Positions 52,568 to 63,545 of a stretch of 64,000 nucleotides of DNA are shown piece after piece (the first letter of the stretch is position 1; each line of letters opens with the position of its first letter). The notes beneath the pieces were generated by a model, which saw only the letters and a list, made by a program, of their open reading frames with translations, searched no databases and was not told the origin of the DNA. Source of the DNA: Erpobdella octoculata (Eukaryota; Annelida; Clitellata; Hirudinida; Erpobdellidae); the NCBI GenBank assembly GCA_963978895.1, contig OZ022243.1, forward strand, positions 11,492,896 through 11,556,895, written 5' to 3'. Position numbers and translations under genes: made by a program.

Positions 52568-52835
52568 CAAGTAAGGGAAAAAACGAGTTTTTAACACAAA
52601 CTTTTATTTCAAATACACTCGATGTGTGTATGTGTGTATGTATACGAAAGATGTTCAAATTACGTTTTTTTATAATTGAATCATGTATTGTCATTTAATA
52701 TAAAGATATGCTGAAAGTTTCAGCTTCCTAGCTAGTCAAAAAGCTGGTTAAATTTCATTTGCAAGATTTGCGTAGAGAGAATTCCACACACACACAAACA
52801 GAGATTGTAACCTAAATAAAAGTTTGTAAATAATA
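52568..52835 (+). repeat. dispersed repeat R2, copy 3
   Basis: Third copy of the AGTTTCAGCTTCCTAGCTAG repeat, with a GTGTGTATGTGTGTATG expansion in its left part. It is inserted in the LINE 5' region, which shows it was mobile. Confidence 0.8.
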
Positions 52836-52857
52836 ATTCTTTTTTTTTAAGGTTAGT

Positions 52858-53006
52858 GAAAGGAGTTGTTAACCCCGCGAGACACTCAACCTGAGCAATG
52901 CGTGTAAACTCCTTGCTTAAGGGAGCTACGATGGTGACGCCAGTGAGATTCAAACCGCCGACATATCAGCCGACAGGCAAACGCTTTACCGCTTAGCCGC
53001 CACAAT
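52858..53006 (-). repeat. tRNA-derived SINE, family C
   Basis: On the minus strand TGGCGGCTAAGCGGTAAAGC (A-box region) and GCGGTTTGAATCTC (B-box) are followed by GGCGTCACCATC. That junction phrase is also used by family A (GTGTCACCAG), but the remaining body differs. Confidence 0.7.
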
Positions 53007-53826
53007 TCTAATAACATTAATATAGCTACCTTTAATATTCGTTCTTTAAATAATGAATCGTCCCTATATTTCTGACCTGGCCCTGTCTAATTGTCTTGGT
53101 ATGTTTCTTCTGACTGAGACCTGGCATGAATCTGCTTCTTCTCCTCTCCTTGCTTCTTCCTACTGGCTTTTCTTTTGTTGAGCAGGCTAGGCCTCTTGTT
53201 AATCCTTTGTCTGCTCGACATTTTTCCTATGGTGGCATCTGCCTTTTTTTTAAGTCTATCTACTCTGTCTCTCTAAATTCTTCTATAAAATTTTTATCTT
53301 TTGAATGCTTCTTTACTTCTGTTAAAATTAACTCTTTTAAGTTCAATCTCATAGGTATCTATAGGCCTCCCAAATGTTCTAAACCACAATTTTTGGAAGA
53401 TTTCTACAACTTTTCTGAATCTCTTTTCTCTCTATCTACTCCTTTTATTATTGGGAATTTTAATATTCATATTAATAAAGCTAAGAACCCTTCCTTATTC
53501 TCTTACTAAATCTACTTCTCTCACAGTTTTCCGTCGGGGACTTAAGACTTGTTTATTTAATAAATTCGGGTCCGAGCGCTATTGAACGATAGTAAATAGC
53601 GCTATATAAATTCAACTGATTGATTAATTGATTCTTGTGTAACTTATAATAGTAATATATTACAACTTTTAAAAAGTAACTTGAATCAAATAACTGTAAT
53701 AGTAATATATTACTTTCTAGAGTAATAGTTCCCAACACTGATTATATCACGTCAATTTTTAACCGTTTGAAAAACCTATCATAACGCGGTGCAGTTCGTG
53801 ATGCGTGAAATATGAATTTTTAAAAA

Positions 53827-54267
53827 ATGAATTTTGAGCATGAAGAAAATTATTCCGTTGTTATCATTGTTTTTAAAATTTTTCTTTTTTTATTTGGAAT
53901 AGTTATTGCTGCTTTAAATTTAAACGCTCATTTTGAATACGCCGATTATTCTTCGTTATTTCCTAAATTTAGTGAAATGGATTTCACTGGCTATATTGCA
54001 TCCTTTTCCATTATGTTTTCGGCAGTTAGTGGATATGGAGCAGTTTTATATTATGTTGAAAATATGCCGGAATATAAAATTGCCGTTAGACCTGGTTTTA
54101 TGGGATATTTGACTTGGGATATTGCTTTCTGTATTACACTTATAGGATCAACTGTCATTTTATTCTACTGCTACATTACCTTGGATTTTGTTTTTGACGT
54201 AAGTTTTCCGGTAATTGTTAATCAAATTAAAACATTGAGAAAAACATCTATTTTAAAAGAATTCTAA
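53827..54267 (+). CDS. unidentified multi-pass membrane protein, probable first coding exon
   Basis: I do not recognise the family. The 146-codon frame begins MNFEHEE in a favourable AAAAAATGA context. It holds three strongly hydrophobic stretches, about residues 10-29, 57-80 and 97-125, separated by short acidic or aromatic loops (EYADYSS, YYVENMPEYK, GYLTWD). Composition is normal protein rather than repeat-derived. A consensus donor GTAAGT occurs in frame at 54200, just after the third segment, so translation past it is probably intronic and the gene should continue to the right. No next exon could be identified in the following 10 kb. It lies between an L2-like LINE end and AT-rich DNA, so a retrogene or a single-exon gene is also possible. 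No homologue is claimed. Confidence 0.45.
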   Translation: MNFEHEENYSVVIIVFKIFLFLFGIVIAALNLNAHFEYADYSSLFPKFSEMDFTGYIASFSIMFSAVSGYGAVLYYVENMPEYKIAVRPGFMGYLTWDIAFCITLIGSTVILFYCYITLDFVFDVSFPVIVNQIKTLRKTSILKEF

Positions 54268-54279
54268 AGCAGATATCGA

Positions 54280-54980
54280 AAGATTTAAAAAAATTCTAAA
54301 ACAGAAATCTATAGATTTAAAAAACTTTTCATCTTAAACAATGTTTAAATCCCGCCGGCCTTATTTGCTTTTTGCTTGAATGTTTGCAAACCCTGAAAGT
54401 GAAGATTAATTACCTTCTCGTCAACCAATCAAGCTGAAATGTGGACGCTCTTCATAACAATGCATTTTATTGAAGTTTAAAATTTTTTGAAAAAATTTAA
54501 ATTAAAAATAATAAATATCTATGTTCTAAAACAAAACAAATCAAATACAAGAAAACAAATTTTTCATGGATAAATTCAAAAAAATCATTTTACAAGAAAA
54601 TTTTTTGCAGTAAATGAAAGCCGGCAAATTAAGAAATATAAGGTATTTGTTAAAAAAACTTGTTTTTTACGGCTTATTTGTTATTTTTTAGATACAGGTA
54701 ATTTTGTAAACTTTTTACTTTTTTTCTTAAAAAGTTATTTTTATTTTTTTTTATAAATTAGCTAATTTTTGAACACAAAAAAACATACGAGGGAAGTTAA
54801 ATTTAAAACTAATAAATTTTACTGTATATTACGCTTCGTTGCCATTATCTTATCGACGGTTGACTCATCGCGACCACTTTGACGCTAGACATCGAGGCTG
54901 GCGAAGTTTAGACTACTAGACGTTTTGACACCTTTATTTGGTGTTCAATTTAAAAAAGCTTAACTCTTGTTATTTATTTA
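54280..54980. other. AT-rich DNA with one copy of the AATCAAGCT repeat
   Basis: ACCAATCAAGCTGAAATGTG at about 54424 belongs to the dispersed block described at 10690. No second exon for the membrane-protein candidate could be picked out. Confidence 0.4.
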
Positions 54981-55260
54981 CTAGGGATGTCATGGGTACC
55001 CGACCCGGACCCGAAGTTTGGTACTACCCGGTCTTTTTTGGATACTCGAACTTTTGCAAACGTGAAACCCAAACCCGAAATTTCTAAAAATTGAAACCCA
55101 AACCCAAATTTTTGAAAAAGAGAAACCGAAACCTACAATTTTAAAAATGAGAAACCCGAACCCGGTGTTTTAAGGACGTAAGACAACCCCCGAGCTTTGA
55201 AAAATTTAAACACCATCCCGGAGTTTTCAAACCTTGGTGCATTCATTGAAATCTAGTATT
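54980..55260 (+). repeat. MITE-like region with degenerate GAAACCCGAACCCG repeats
   Basis: It begins TAGGGATGTCATGGGTACCC, a terminus style seen in hAT MITEs, and continues with about seven diverged units of GAAACCCAAACCC plus AAATTT spacers. The other end is not defined. Confidence 0.5.
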
Positions 55261-55527
55261 ACAAATTATTTTCAGGAATTTTTTTCATGAAAAGATTCTG
55301 CAGTAAAGTTCAATATATGAGTAGCGCCTCTGAACAGTTGCTTAGATGAAACACTGGTTAATTGGCAGATAAATAACGTTTAGTTATGATCACCTAGGTC
55401 AAAAAATTAAGCTGATTTTTTCTACCACTGGAGAAGATCTTCCTGTACTGAAAATTATTTTGCACATAAATACATATAATACCAATCCTTAAAAAAAGTT
55501 ATAACACAAACAGCTACTAATCTTGTG

Positions 55528-55738
55528 AGATTTCTTGGCCTAGTGGTTTAAACACCCGCTTGGATATCCGTATTACCCAAGTTTAATTCCAGGTTTGGGC
55601 ACGTAGTTTTCTTGAGCATGAAATTAACTAACTCACATTTACTCAGGTCCGCTCAGCCTTTCATTCTTAACTGACCAATAAATGAGGGCTGAGTTGAATG
55701 TGTTTCATGTAGCGGCGTCTTAAGTGTCATGACCTTTA
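55528..55738 (+). repeat. tRNA-derived SINE, family B
   Basis: The head GGCCTAGTGGTTTAAACACC and B-box-like AGTTTAATTCCAGG are followed by TTGGGCACGTAG, TTAACTAACTCACATTTACTC and CTCAGCC. It aligns with the inverted copy at 27296-27512. Confidence 0.75.
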
Positions 55739-56039
55739 CTTTTTGACAACGTTTTTATTAGGTCACTTTGTCGTATGTTTGAGATTTCGTCTGTCCGCGA
55801 ATTAAATACGATGGTGTTTTTTTAAACATTGTACCCGATAGATCATATATTGCCACCTAGCAAAAAAAAGTAAAAGAGTTATAATATTTTAAATTTAACA
55901 AACTAAGCCTTGCCACCTAGTAAAAAAAGTAAAAATACATTTAATCTAAAAACTCAAATGCTTACAAAATTTCATCCATCAAAAACGAAAAAGTAGAAAA
56001 TAATTTTTACATAAAAAAATACATTTTCTAAATAAAATA

Positions 56040-56292
56040 TTTAGAAAAACTTTCAAAAAACCACGTTTTTATGAATTAAAAAAAAATTTTCTGGGCTGTG
56101 TAAGAAATGTCTTGATAGAGGCATGCGTTAATTGTGGACTAAATATAACAAACAAGCCATAAATTTTCAACGCTTAAAACGTGGGCGCATTTTAATCAGA
56201 CTAACCATCTGCTATTTTTTAAACAAGATAGAATGCTTTTTTAAATATAAATGGCGCCCCACGTTTTAAGTGTTGAAAATGTATGGCTCATT
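56040..56292. repeat. palindromic repeat with CGCCCCACGTTTTAAG arms
   Basis: AAGCCATAAATTTTCAACGC (56153) pairs with GTGTTGAAAATGTATGGCTC (about 56268). The left part (GGGCTGTGTAAGAAATGT, GGCATGCGTTAATTGT) recurs inverted at 57985-58140. Together they look like ends of one foldback-type family. Confidence 0.6.
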
Positions 56293-57262
56293 GAATCTAC
56301 GTATGTGCTCTCCAGCTGGTGTCACTTTCTAATTTGCGCATGTGTGATTTGAGAAAGAGAAAATTTAATAATTTATTGTGCTCTTTCAATAGATCGTCTA
56401 ACTCGCTGACGACGTGCCTAGCATAAGGGGAAGGGAGGTTATTGTAGCCGCAACGTGCATACACGCAATTGGCAAGTGCGCGTTCAGGGTCCTCACCGCC
56501 CATGAAGTAAATTTGTAAAAATTGACGTGGTTCGTTAGGTATTGGTAAATTGGTAACAATGAACCCACTTGGTGATACACTTGGCCTTTGATCTTGAATG
56601 TTGAATTGTATTGTTGACCATTTGCTGTATTATTATGAACTATTTTTTTCTTCCGAGAGATGTCATTTGGAAACATGAATTGAATGTGCAAATGGAAATT
56701 TGAGGATTAATGTGTCTTTTACTATAAATCAATAATAAATATTATAAATGTGTTTATTTTTACTGAATATCAATCATGAACTCTACAATAACCATATAGC
56801 TATATACTAACTTTTCAACTTAAACTTTGATGTCAAGTCGGCACGGATTATCGTTATCCGATATCAATAATATTTAATATTTAAGTTTTTGGAGTCAAAT
56901 GGAAGAAATCGAAAAATATTATATAATGAGATTTTAAAAAATCTCAGAAGCAAGGACCATTTCTCAACGATGGCCGTCAATTCACAAGAAATGTTGTATA
57001 TACTGAAATTCTTTAATAACTAATTATTGAACTCTTTAATTTTCACATCCTTTGAATTTATATGAAATACGTTAGTAAACTGAAAATTTAAACTCAAGAA
57101 AAAATTTCGTTAAATTTGTTTATATATACAAAAAAAATTCTATGGTTATCAAATGTCATTTTGTTTTTGTTGACTATTTTTTATAAAATGTCATGTATAT
57201 AGAACTACATGTAAAATATATCCAAAGTACATCGTAATTTAAAACATCGGGCAAAAGCACTA

Positions 57263-57420
<158 letters not shown>

Positions 57421-57423
57421 TTA

Positions 57424-57950
57424 TGTAAAATCGATGATTTTACGATCAGTTTCCCATTGATAGAGATTAATAGGTTTTATTAATCTTAATTAATTATTTT
57501 CCAATAAACGGCAAAACCATTCTATTGAGCCCGGTATACGATTTGGTGATATCGTAACATTGGTGTCTTGAAGTGGGATACAAGAATGGTTTTGAAAGCA
57601 TTGGATAAACTTTCGATACTCAAATTGAGCCCGGAACTTAGAAAACGAGTGCTCAGTGATAAAGGAAGAAAGTCTGAGCTCGTGGACCGCCTCCGGACGT
57701 CATTGGAGAACAATGGGTTTGACCCAGTAGAGTATGAGTTCGAAGCAGAAAATGAATTAATGAAGGCTCTGTACAAAATGGCGGAAGAATACAGAGCAAC
57801 ACGGGAGGAAAACAAAGCCGCACAGCAGGAAATGAAGAAATTTTTTGAACTCCTCATTGGTGACACAAACAATTGCGGAAACAAAAAAGACGGTCAAGAT
57901 GAACCATGCAAGAATGTACAAGATGAACCAAGATGAAAATATAATATAAG
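57424..57950 (+). mobile_element. second, diverged and truncated copy of the SAP-type LTR element
   Basis: A 136-bp LTR (57424-57559) shares both ends and the AATAAA region with the first copy but lacks about 50 internal bases. The primer-binding site follows with a small insertion (TGGTGTCTTGAAGTGGGAT), then the ORF starting in the same position. The element stops soon after the ORF's first EPCK repeats; no 3' LTR is present. Confidence 0.8.
57586..57936 (+). CDS. SAP-domain protein of LTR-element copy 2
   Basis: 116 codons from ATG 57586. MVLKALDKL...VLSDKGRKSELVDRL matches the SAP-like N-terminus of the copy at 45487. A charged helix (YRATREENKAAQQEMKKFFE) and EPCKNVQDEPR follow. The protein sequence is well diverged while the plan and frame are kept, suggesting constraint before truncation. 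Stop TGA at 57934. Confidence 0.75.
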   Translation: MVLKALDKLSILKLSPELRKRVLSDKGRKSELVDRLRTSLENNGFDPVEYEFEAENELMKALYKMAEEYRATREENKAAQQEMKKFFELLIGDTNNCGNKKDGQDEPCKNVQDEPR

Positions 57951-57984
57951 CTAAAATTTTTGAGAAAAGAAATAAATTTTTGAA

Positions 57985-58145
57985 CTTCATAAAAAGCGCC
58001 CCACGTTTTTAGTTTTTAAACATTATGGCTTGTTCGTTATACGAATGTCTACAATTAATGCATGCCTCACACATTTCTCACACAGCCCGGAGACAAACTA
58101 TTTTCTTCTTTTTAGTTAAAAAAATGTGGTATTAAAAAAACGTTT
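57985..58145 (-). repeat. inverted copy of the 56040 repeat
   Basis: The minus strand reads GGGCTGTGTGAGAAATGTGT and GGCATGCATTAATTGTAGAC and ends AAACGTGGGGCGCT, matching 56090-56200. The LTR-element copy 2 lies between this and its partner. Confidence 0.65.
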
Positions 58146-58146
58146 T

Positions 58147-60340
58147 TGAATATTTCTAAACAATTGAATTGAATTTGTTTATTATCAGAACCAAAAATAT
58201 AAAAAACATCTATAGAATCTAGCAATAAAAAATTAATAAGTCTGAAAGTTATATTTTTGATGAAGAGGAGCTACATCAGGCTCCTCTATACTGACAGAAG
58301 CTGGAGGACTCGCGACTCCAAAGAGATGCGGTCCTTGAAAGCGTTTACTGTCGGGGCGTCAATTGCGTATTGCGTAAGCGCATTCCATGGAGCGACAATC
58401 CTGTTTGTGAAGAAATTGTATCGCTCTTCGCAACCTCTGACATACTGGCGCTCTAATTTAGAGTTGTGGCCACGCAGGTTGTATGCCGTGTGGCCGGCTG
58501 CTCGAGTTTGCGGAACGAAAAAGCTGACGTCGTCAATGTTGCGGGCGATTTTGAACTGCTCGATCAGGTCACCTCTCGAACGGTGGTCTTGTAGCGTTGT
58601 GATTCCAAGCTGTTGCAGACGATGTTCATAGGGTTGATGTTTTAGTGTTGCAATGATTTTTGTTGCCCGACGTTGGACCTGCTCAAGAAGGTTATTATCG
58701 CCCTTTTGATAAGGCGACCAAGATTTAACAGCAAATTCAAGATGTGGGCGGCGTAGGAGAGGTAAAGTGTATGCCACAGTATGAGGCTGCAGCTGCGGAA
58801 AGTTTTTCTGAGTCGGCTGAGCATATGATTGGCTGATGACGCTGCTTTTTCGACCTATGCTCGGACCTTTAGATCATCTGAGACGAGAACACCAAGATCA
58901 CGTTCGACGTTTGTGACTTCGAGTGGTCCCCGCGTGCCGTCAATATGTCTCATAAAGTATTGGTGGGTTATTCTGTGTGAACGACCGACATGCATGATTT
59001 TGCATTTCTCGACATTGAAGTGCATTAGCCAAGTGAATGACCACTCAACTGCACGGTCACTGTCAGCCTGGAGAGATGAAATGTCGGAAGCTGACTTGAT
59101 GATGCCGATGATTTTGCTGACGTCCGCGTACATTTTAATTTGGTGTGATAGTGTATGGTAAGTCTTTAATATATAACACAAAAAGTAGTGGACCAAGAAC
59201 AGAGCCTTGAGGAACGCTACTGGTCACATTCTTCTACTCGGACTCGCAGCCTTCAATCAAAACGCGCTGCTTCCTATCTTTGAGCCACGCTTCGGTCCAT
59301 GTGAGTAGCATACCACGGATGCCGTAAGCTTTTAGTTTATGCAGTAGACGTTTGTGAGGTACTCTGTCGAATGCTTTGGCAAAATCTGTATATACTACGT
59401 CAGCCACATAGCCGCAATGAACAGCCTCAATGTCGCGAGTTTCAAGATTTGTCAAGCAGCTTTTTTGTCAAGCAGCTTTTTTTCTTGAGAAAACCATGTT
59501 GATGTTTGCTGATTAAGCCGTTGACGACGCAGTGCTGCATGTTGTGTTCATGTAAAATGCCCTCCATTACTTTACAGGGCACAAGAGTGAGAGATACAGG
59601 CCTGTAGTTAGATGGCTTGAGCTTGCTGCCTTTTTTGAAGATAGGGGAAACATTTGATTTTCTCCATGTGTCTGGTATAACTCCGGACGTGAAGGAGCGC
59701 TTGTAGATGAGAGCCAGGGGTGTGGCAAAGGCAGCTGCGCAATTGCTGAAAACGCGTGGGTGCAAACCGTCAAGACCCATCGATTTAGTTTTTTCTAAGC
59801 TATGGAGTCTTTTTTGAAGAATAGCTGTAGAAAAATAACTTTCATTTACATCACAGATTGATTCGGTGCGATCTGTAAAAGCAGGCATGTAACCCTCAGG
59901 TTCTATGACAAAAACAGATTGAAAATAGTCATTGAGTGAGAAACAGATTTTTTCACGGTCCGCAGTTATGGTGCCGTCGGCTGTCTGGATAGAGTTGATG
60001 TGGTCTTTTACATACTGCTTGCTACGGACATGTGAATGAAGACGTTTTGGATTGGATTTGGAAGCGCTGACTAGCTGTTCCTCATACGTGAGAATTGCCG
60101 ACTTGACTGTTTTAGCTACACGCTTGCATGCCTCTCGATGAGATTCTCGTAGAATAACTGCGGAGTCGCGCCCCGATGCGATGTATTTAGCCCAGACCTG
60201 GCGCTTGACTCTGGCTGCTTTTATAACTTCGGGTGTTATCCAAGGTTCTTTTTTCTGGACAAATGGAGTTGTTGTAGTGCAACCGCTTCGTTGTATCGGT
60301 CGATAAGAAGCTGATAAGTGTCAGGTACTGAAAGGCCATC
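58147..60340 (-). mobile_element. CR1-like LINE, RT part, decayed
   Basis: Reading leftwards: RT blocks KTKSMGLDGLHPRVFSNCAA, PSNYRPVSLTL (59888-59442), YTDFAKAFDRVPHKRLLHKL (59455-59234), then MYADVSKI where the catalytic DD has been lost (about 59125), VERDLGVLVSD, and the C-terminal VQRRATKIIATL and NFFTNRIVAPWNAL (58777-58286). The 3' UTR ends at 58147 in TTCAATTCAA. Several frameshifts plus the missing catalytic residue make it dead. Confidence 0.88.
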
Positions 60341-60344
60341 AAAT

Positions 60345-61406
60345 AAAAAAAATAAACACAAATGATAATCGTCTTGTTATACCTTCCAAACTCATCAATA
60401 ACTTAGTTGTGGTGAAAGCTAATATTTTTATTGGTAAATTGATGGATAAGACCATTTGGGATTTAAAAAAAACCAAGTTTTTTACAGTTTACTTGTTTAC
60501 GCAATGATAACAATAGGCTTGTAGTGAATTATTTATTTGAAAAAACAACATGCAAAAATATTTCAGTTAGTAATTATTTTTGTATTAATTAACCGAATTT
60601 ATTATTCAGTAAGTATTACAGTTAAAGTTATTTTCCATAATTAAGTTATAATAAACTGCCCATTATTTTTGTATTTTATTGCGATTCCAGTTAATGTTAC
60701 AGTTAACTTGAATATTACTGCTCCGGACGCCTGGAATTTGATTCAGTCTTGCGTATTTTCCCGTTAAATACATCAAAATCATAGACTAATAATATAATAT
60801 CATATTAACTTATTATAAGTCTATAATCAAACTGAATTTTAGCAGGTTTGTCAATTGCCAGCGAATCACCGATAAGCTCTTCAGTCACGTGGTTTAAGAT
60901 TTGCTTGTTTCTTCAGGCCATATCGTAAACTACTTAAATGAACACTAATAAATACTAGTAATAATAATTGGAACAAGACGTTTTGTATATTACACCATGG
61001 TAGCATTAAATCATAATTTTTTATTATATCATCCAAAAGATTAAATACTTAATGATCAACTTTTTTAATGCAACTTTTATGGTCCGGAAAGTGTATGGAA
61101 TATAGGAAGTAAATAACCGCTTTTTAGTAAGACATTTGCTTTGAACATGATTTAATTATTTTTTGCAGTTGATAAGCCAATTAACAATTAGAAATAAGAA
61201 ACTTTATAAATATTTTATGTTCATAGAATAAGTATTTTAAGTTATTTACAGTTTATAAATCTTAATATTTTACCAGCGTACCCTAATTAAACGCCAATCA
61301 TTTTTTTTCCATAATAGTTTATAGTCCTTTATACCAGGTGTTTTAAGACTGAAATGTCTGTATGTAGGAAGCAAACTAAGTATTTCCTGTCGTGGATCAT
61401 AATTTG
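60345..61406. other. AT-rich intergenic DNA, nothing recognised
   Basis: No open frame of note, no SINE or LINE signature. Confidence 0.4.
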
Positions 61407-62348
61407 CAGTGTTGGAAAAAGTACTGTGTTTCAGTACTTAAGTAAAAGTACAAGTAACGCCTCAAAAAGTTACTTAAGTAAAAGTAAAAGTATTTGCTAA
61501 AAAATGTACTTAAGTAAAAGTAAAAAGTAACAGCACTTTAAAGTTACTTTTAAAGTAAAAAGTAAAAGTACTGAAGCCAATTTTTGTAATGGTTATTCGT
61601 CAATCATCTAACTCTATTTTATCATAATTCCATCGTCTTTTAAACGCTACTGCGTTGATAAAACTGATAAACTAATTGGTAACACGCAAACTAATGAAAA
61701 AAATTCTATTTTTACGTGCCTTTTTGTCAATTTTTCGTATTTCGATACATGCGCTGGATGCACGCGTATCACGTGTTTCTTCAAGTTTGACGGAGAATTG
61801 TGGAATGCTAAACACATAATTACTTTACTTTAGGTTTGCCCTGCAAGCATGTGAATCTAAACGTTTTAGAAATCTGAACAACCAAATATGGTCATGGGCG
61901 TTCTTTATTAAGTTCATTGTTGTTACGCGCCTATCATCGCCACCGCTGCTCACGTTCGCTCCTTTGGAAGATTCCATAGTAGGTAATCTCGAACAATCTA
62001 TTGTACACCAAAACAAGTATGACCGCGAAAATCTTAGCTCCACCCACAGCTTCAATACTACTAACTACTAACATAAAAGTAAAATGGGGTTCGAAAATCC
62101 ATACGTTAATAATCATAGATAATTAATACAACATCGATTTAGACTTTACGCCGTTTTATTAATTTTTTACATTACTTTGTAACGGTTTGTCCTGGAAAAG
62201 TAACGAAGTAAAAGTAAGTCCGAAAATATTACTTCGTTACAAGTAAAAAGTACTGAAAATAATCTGTACTCCGTTACAGGCAAAAAGTACGTCAGATGTA
62301 CTTAAGTAAAGTAACGCGTTACTTTTACTTCGTTACTGAACAACACTG
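61407..62348. mobile_element. non-autonomous hAT element with perfect 8-bp target duplication
   Basis: The ends CAGTGTTGG and CAACACTG are inverted and flanked by ATAATTTG on both sides (61399-61406, 62349-62356). Both subterminal regions are packed with AAGTAAAAGTA and AGTTACTT motifs in opposite orientation, potential transposase-binding repeats. The 940-bp interior has no transposase frame. Confidence 0.93.
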
Positions 62349-62394
62349 ATAATTTGATCCTTTTAACTTTTCCCTCCTTCTTTCTCCAGGCTTG

Positions 62395-62990
62395 GGACTG
62401 GCTCGCAATTAGCGAGGCAGATTTAAAACGCCAATCAATTAATCTTGGTTATTTATATAGCGCTATTTCGTAGCGTTCAATAGCGCTCGGGCATAAACTG
62501 ATCGAAAAGAAATGTTTAAGTCCACGACAGAAAACGATGAGTGAAGAGATGCATGAAGAGAGTTCCAGAGAAAAAGACCAGAGTGGAAAAAACCGCTTAG
62601 CAAAAGAATGCTTAACAGTAAAGATACGAAAATCACTAAGAGAGGATGATCGAAAACCAGACTTAGGAGGACTTTTTATTAATTTAGTTAGGTAGAGTGG
62701 AGAAGGGCAATTTTTAATTTTAGACATTAGTAGACAAACTTCAAAAATCACCATTTATTTAAGAAGAAGACAATAGAGAAGAACAAGAGATAAAGAAGAA
62801 TGAGAAAAGTAAGAGGTTTGAGAAACTAAGCGTACCGCAGAATTAAAGGTTTTAAATAGTGGATGAAGGGTAGTGTCAGGGAGACCATAATAGAGAGAAT
62901 TGCACTAGTCAATTCAAAACAGAATGAGAAAAAAAGTGAAAGTTGTAAAAAACGATCATCCAGATGTGCATTCACCCTTTTCCACCTCAC
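62395..62990 (-). mobile_element. 3' end of an L2-like LINE
   Basis: Minus-strand frames read SPLYLTKLI, RSSSLSDFRIFTVKHSFAKR, and CRGLKHFFS...AIERYEIALYK, the end of an L2-like RT ORF. They are followed by a tail containing GAGCGCTATTGAACG and ATTAATTGATTGG, shared with 53560-53640. Confidence 0.75.
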
Positions 62991-63208
62991 CTGGCTACGG
63001 ACCTGGGGCTAAAACCACTTAGCCCCTTCTTGGCTACTCCACTAATTAAAGGTGTGATTAGTTTGGGTCAGGATGGAGATTAATCAAGACGTTCTTGTAA
63101 GAAAAGTGTGCTTGAGAAGCGGTCCATGGAAATGGGAAAATATGGAGAATCTGCCATAATGTGATTGGATGAAAAATTTTATATCAATGTCACTTTCTAG
63201 GTTATAGT

Positions 63209-63545
63209 ATACTAGCGGGTACCCGGCTTTGCCCTGGATTTTTAGAAGTTTTTCTATCGTTTTTCTCTCGCTCCCGTTTCCTTTCTCGCTTGCTCTGTCG
63301 CTCTCGGTCGGTTTCTTGCTCCCAGTCGCTTTCCCGCTCCCGCTTGCTTTCCCATTCTCGGTCGCTTTCTCTTTAATAGATATCAACGAATACTTTTCTA
63401 ATCGTGTTGTGATGCAGTCATCCTCAGAGCCAACGAAAACCACGGCAAACGTACCTTTTCTGTAGCTGATCCAACTGCTTAGAATAATCTGCCAGCGTAA
63501 TTCGGGAAACGGAAACAGTTTAGACATTCATATATGCACTCAAAA
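63209..63545. repeat. dispersed element with ACTAGCGGGTACCCGGC start and 18-bp minisatellite
   Basis: It starts ACTAGCGGGTACCCGGCTTT. From 63262 about six 18-bp units (CGCTCCCGCTTGCTTTCC type) follow, aligned to 5555-5655. The minus strand is open across it for 147 codons (63527-63084) and reads a six-residue repeat (GKASGS, GKATGS) preceded by FAVVFVGSEDDCITTRLEK. I do not recognise this protein segment. Confidence 0.6.

Larger units (their letters stand above)
52280..53640 (+). mobile_element. L2-like LINE fragment, interrupted by two insertions
   Basis: A 5' part (to 52567) is split by repeat R2 (52568-52835) and a SINE (52858-53006). The endonuclease then resumes: INIATFNIRSLNN, MFLLTETWHE, VEQARPL, IGIYRPP, IIGNFNIHI (53015-53480). 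RT is deleted, and the sequence jumps to the 3' end (RRGLKTCLFN, CCGAGCGCTATTGAACG) near 53530-53640. The same 3' end occurs inverted at 62395. Confidence 0.75.

Noticed and set aside
57568..57585. Earlier non-ATG start for the second SAP ORF
   Set aside because: The bases before ATG 57586 are the primer-binding site, as in the first copy, so they are not coding.
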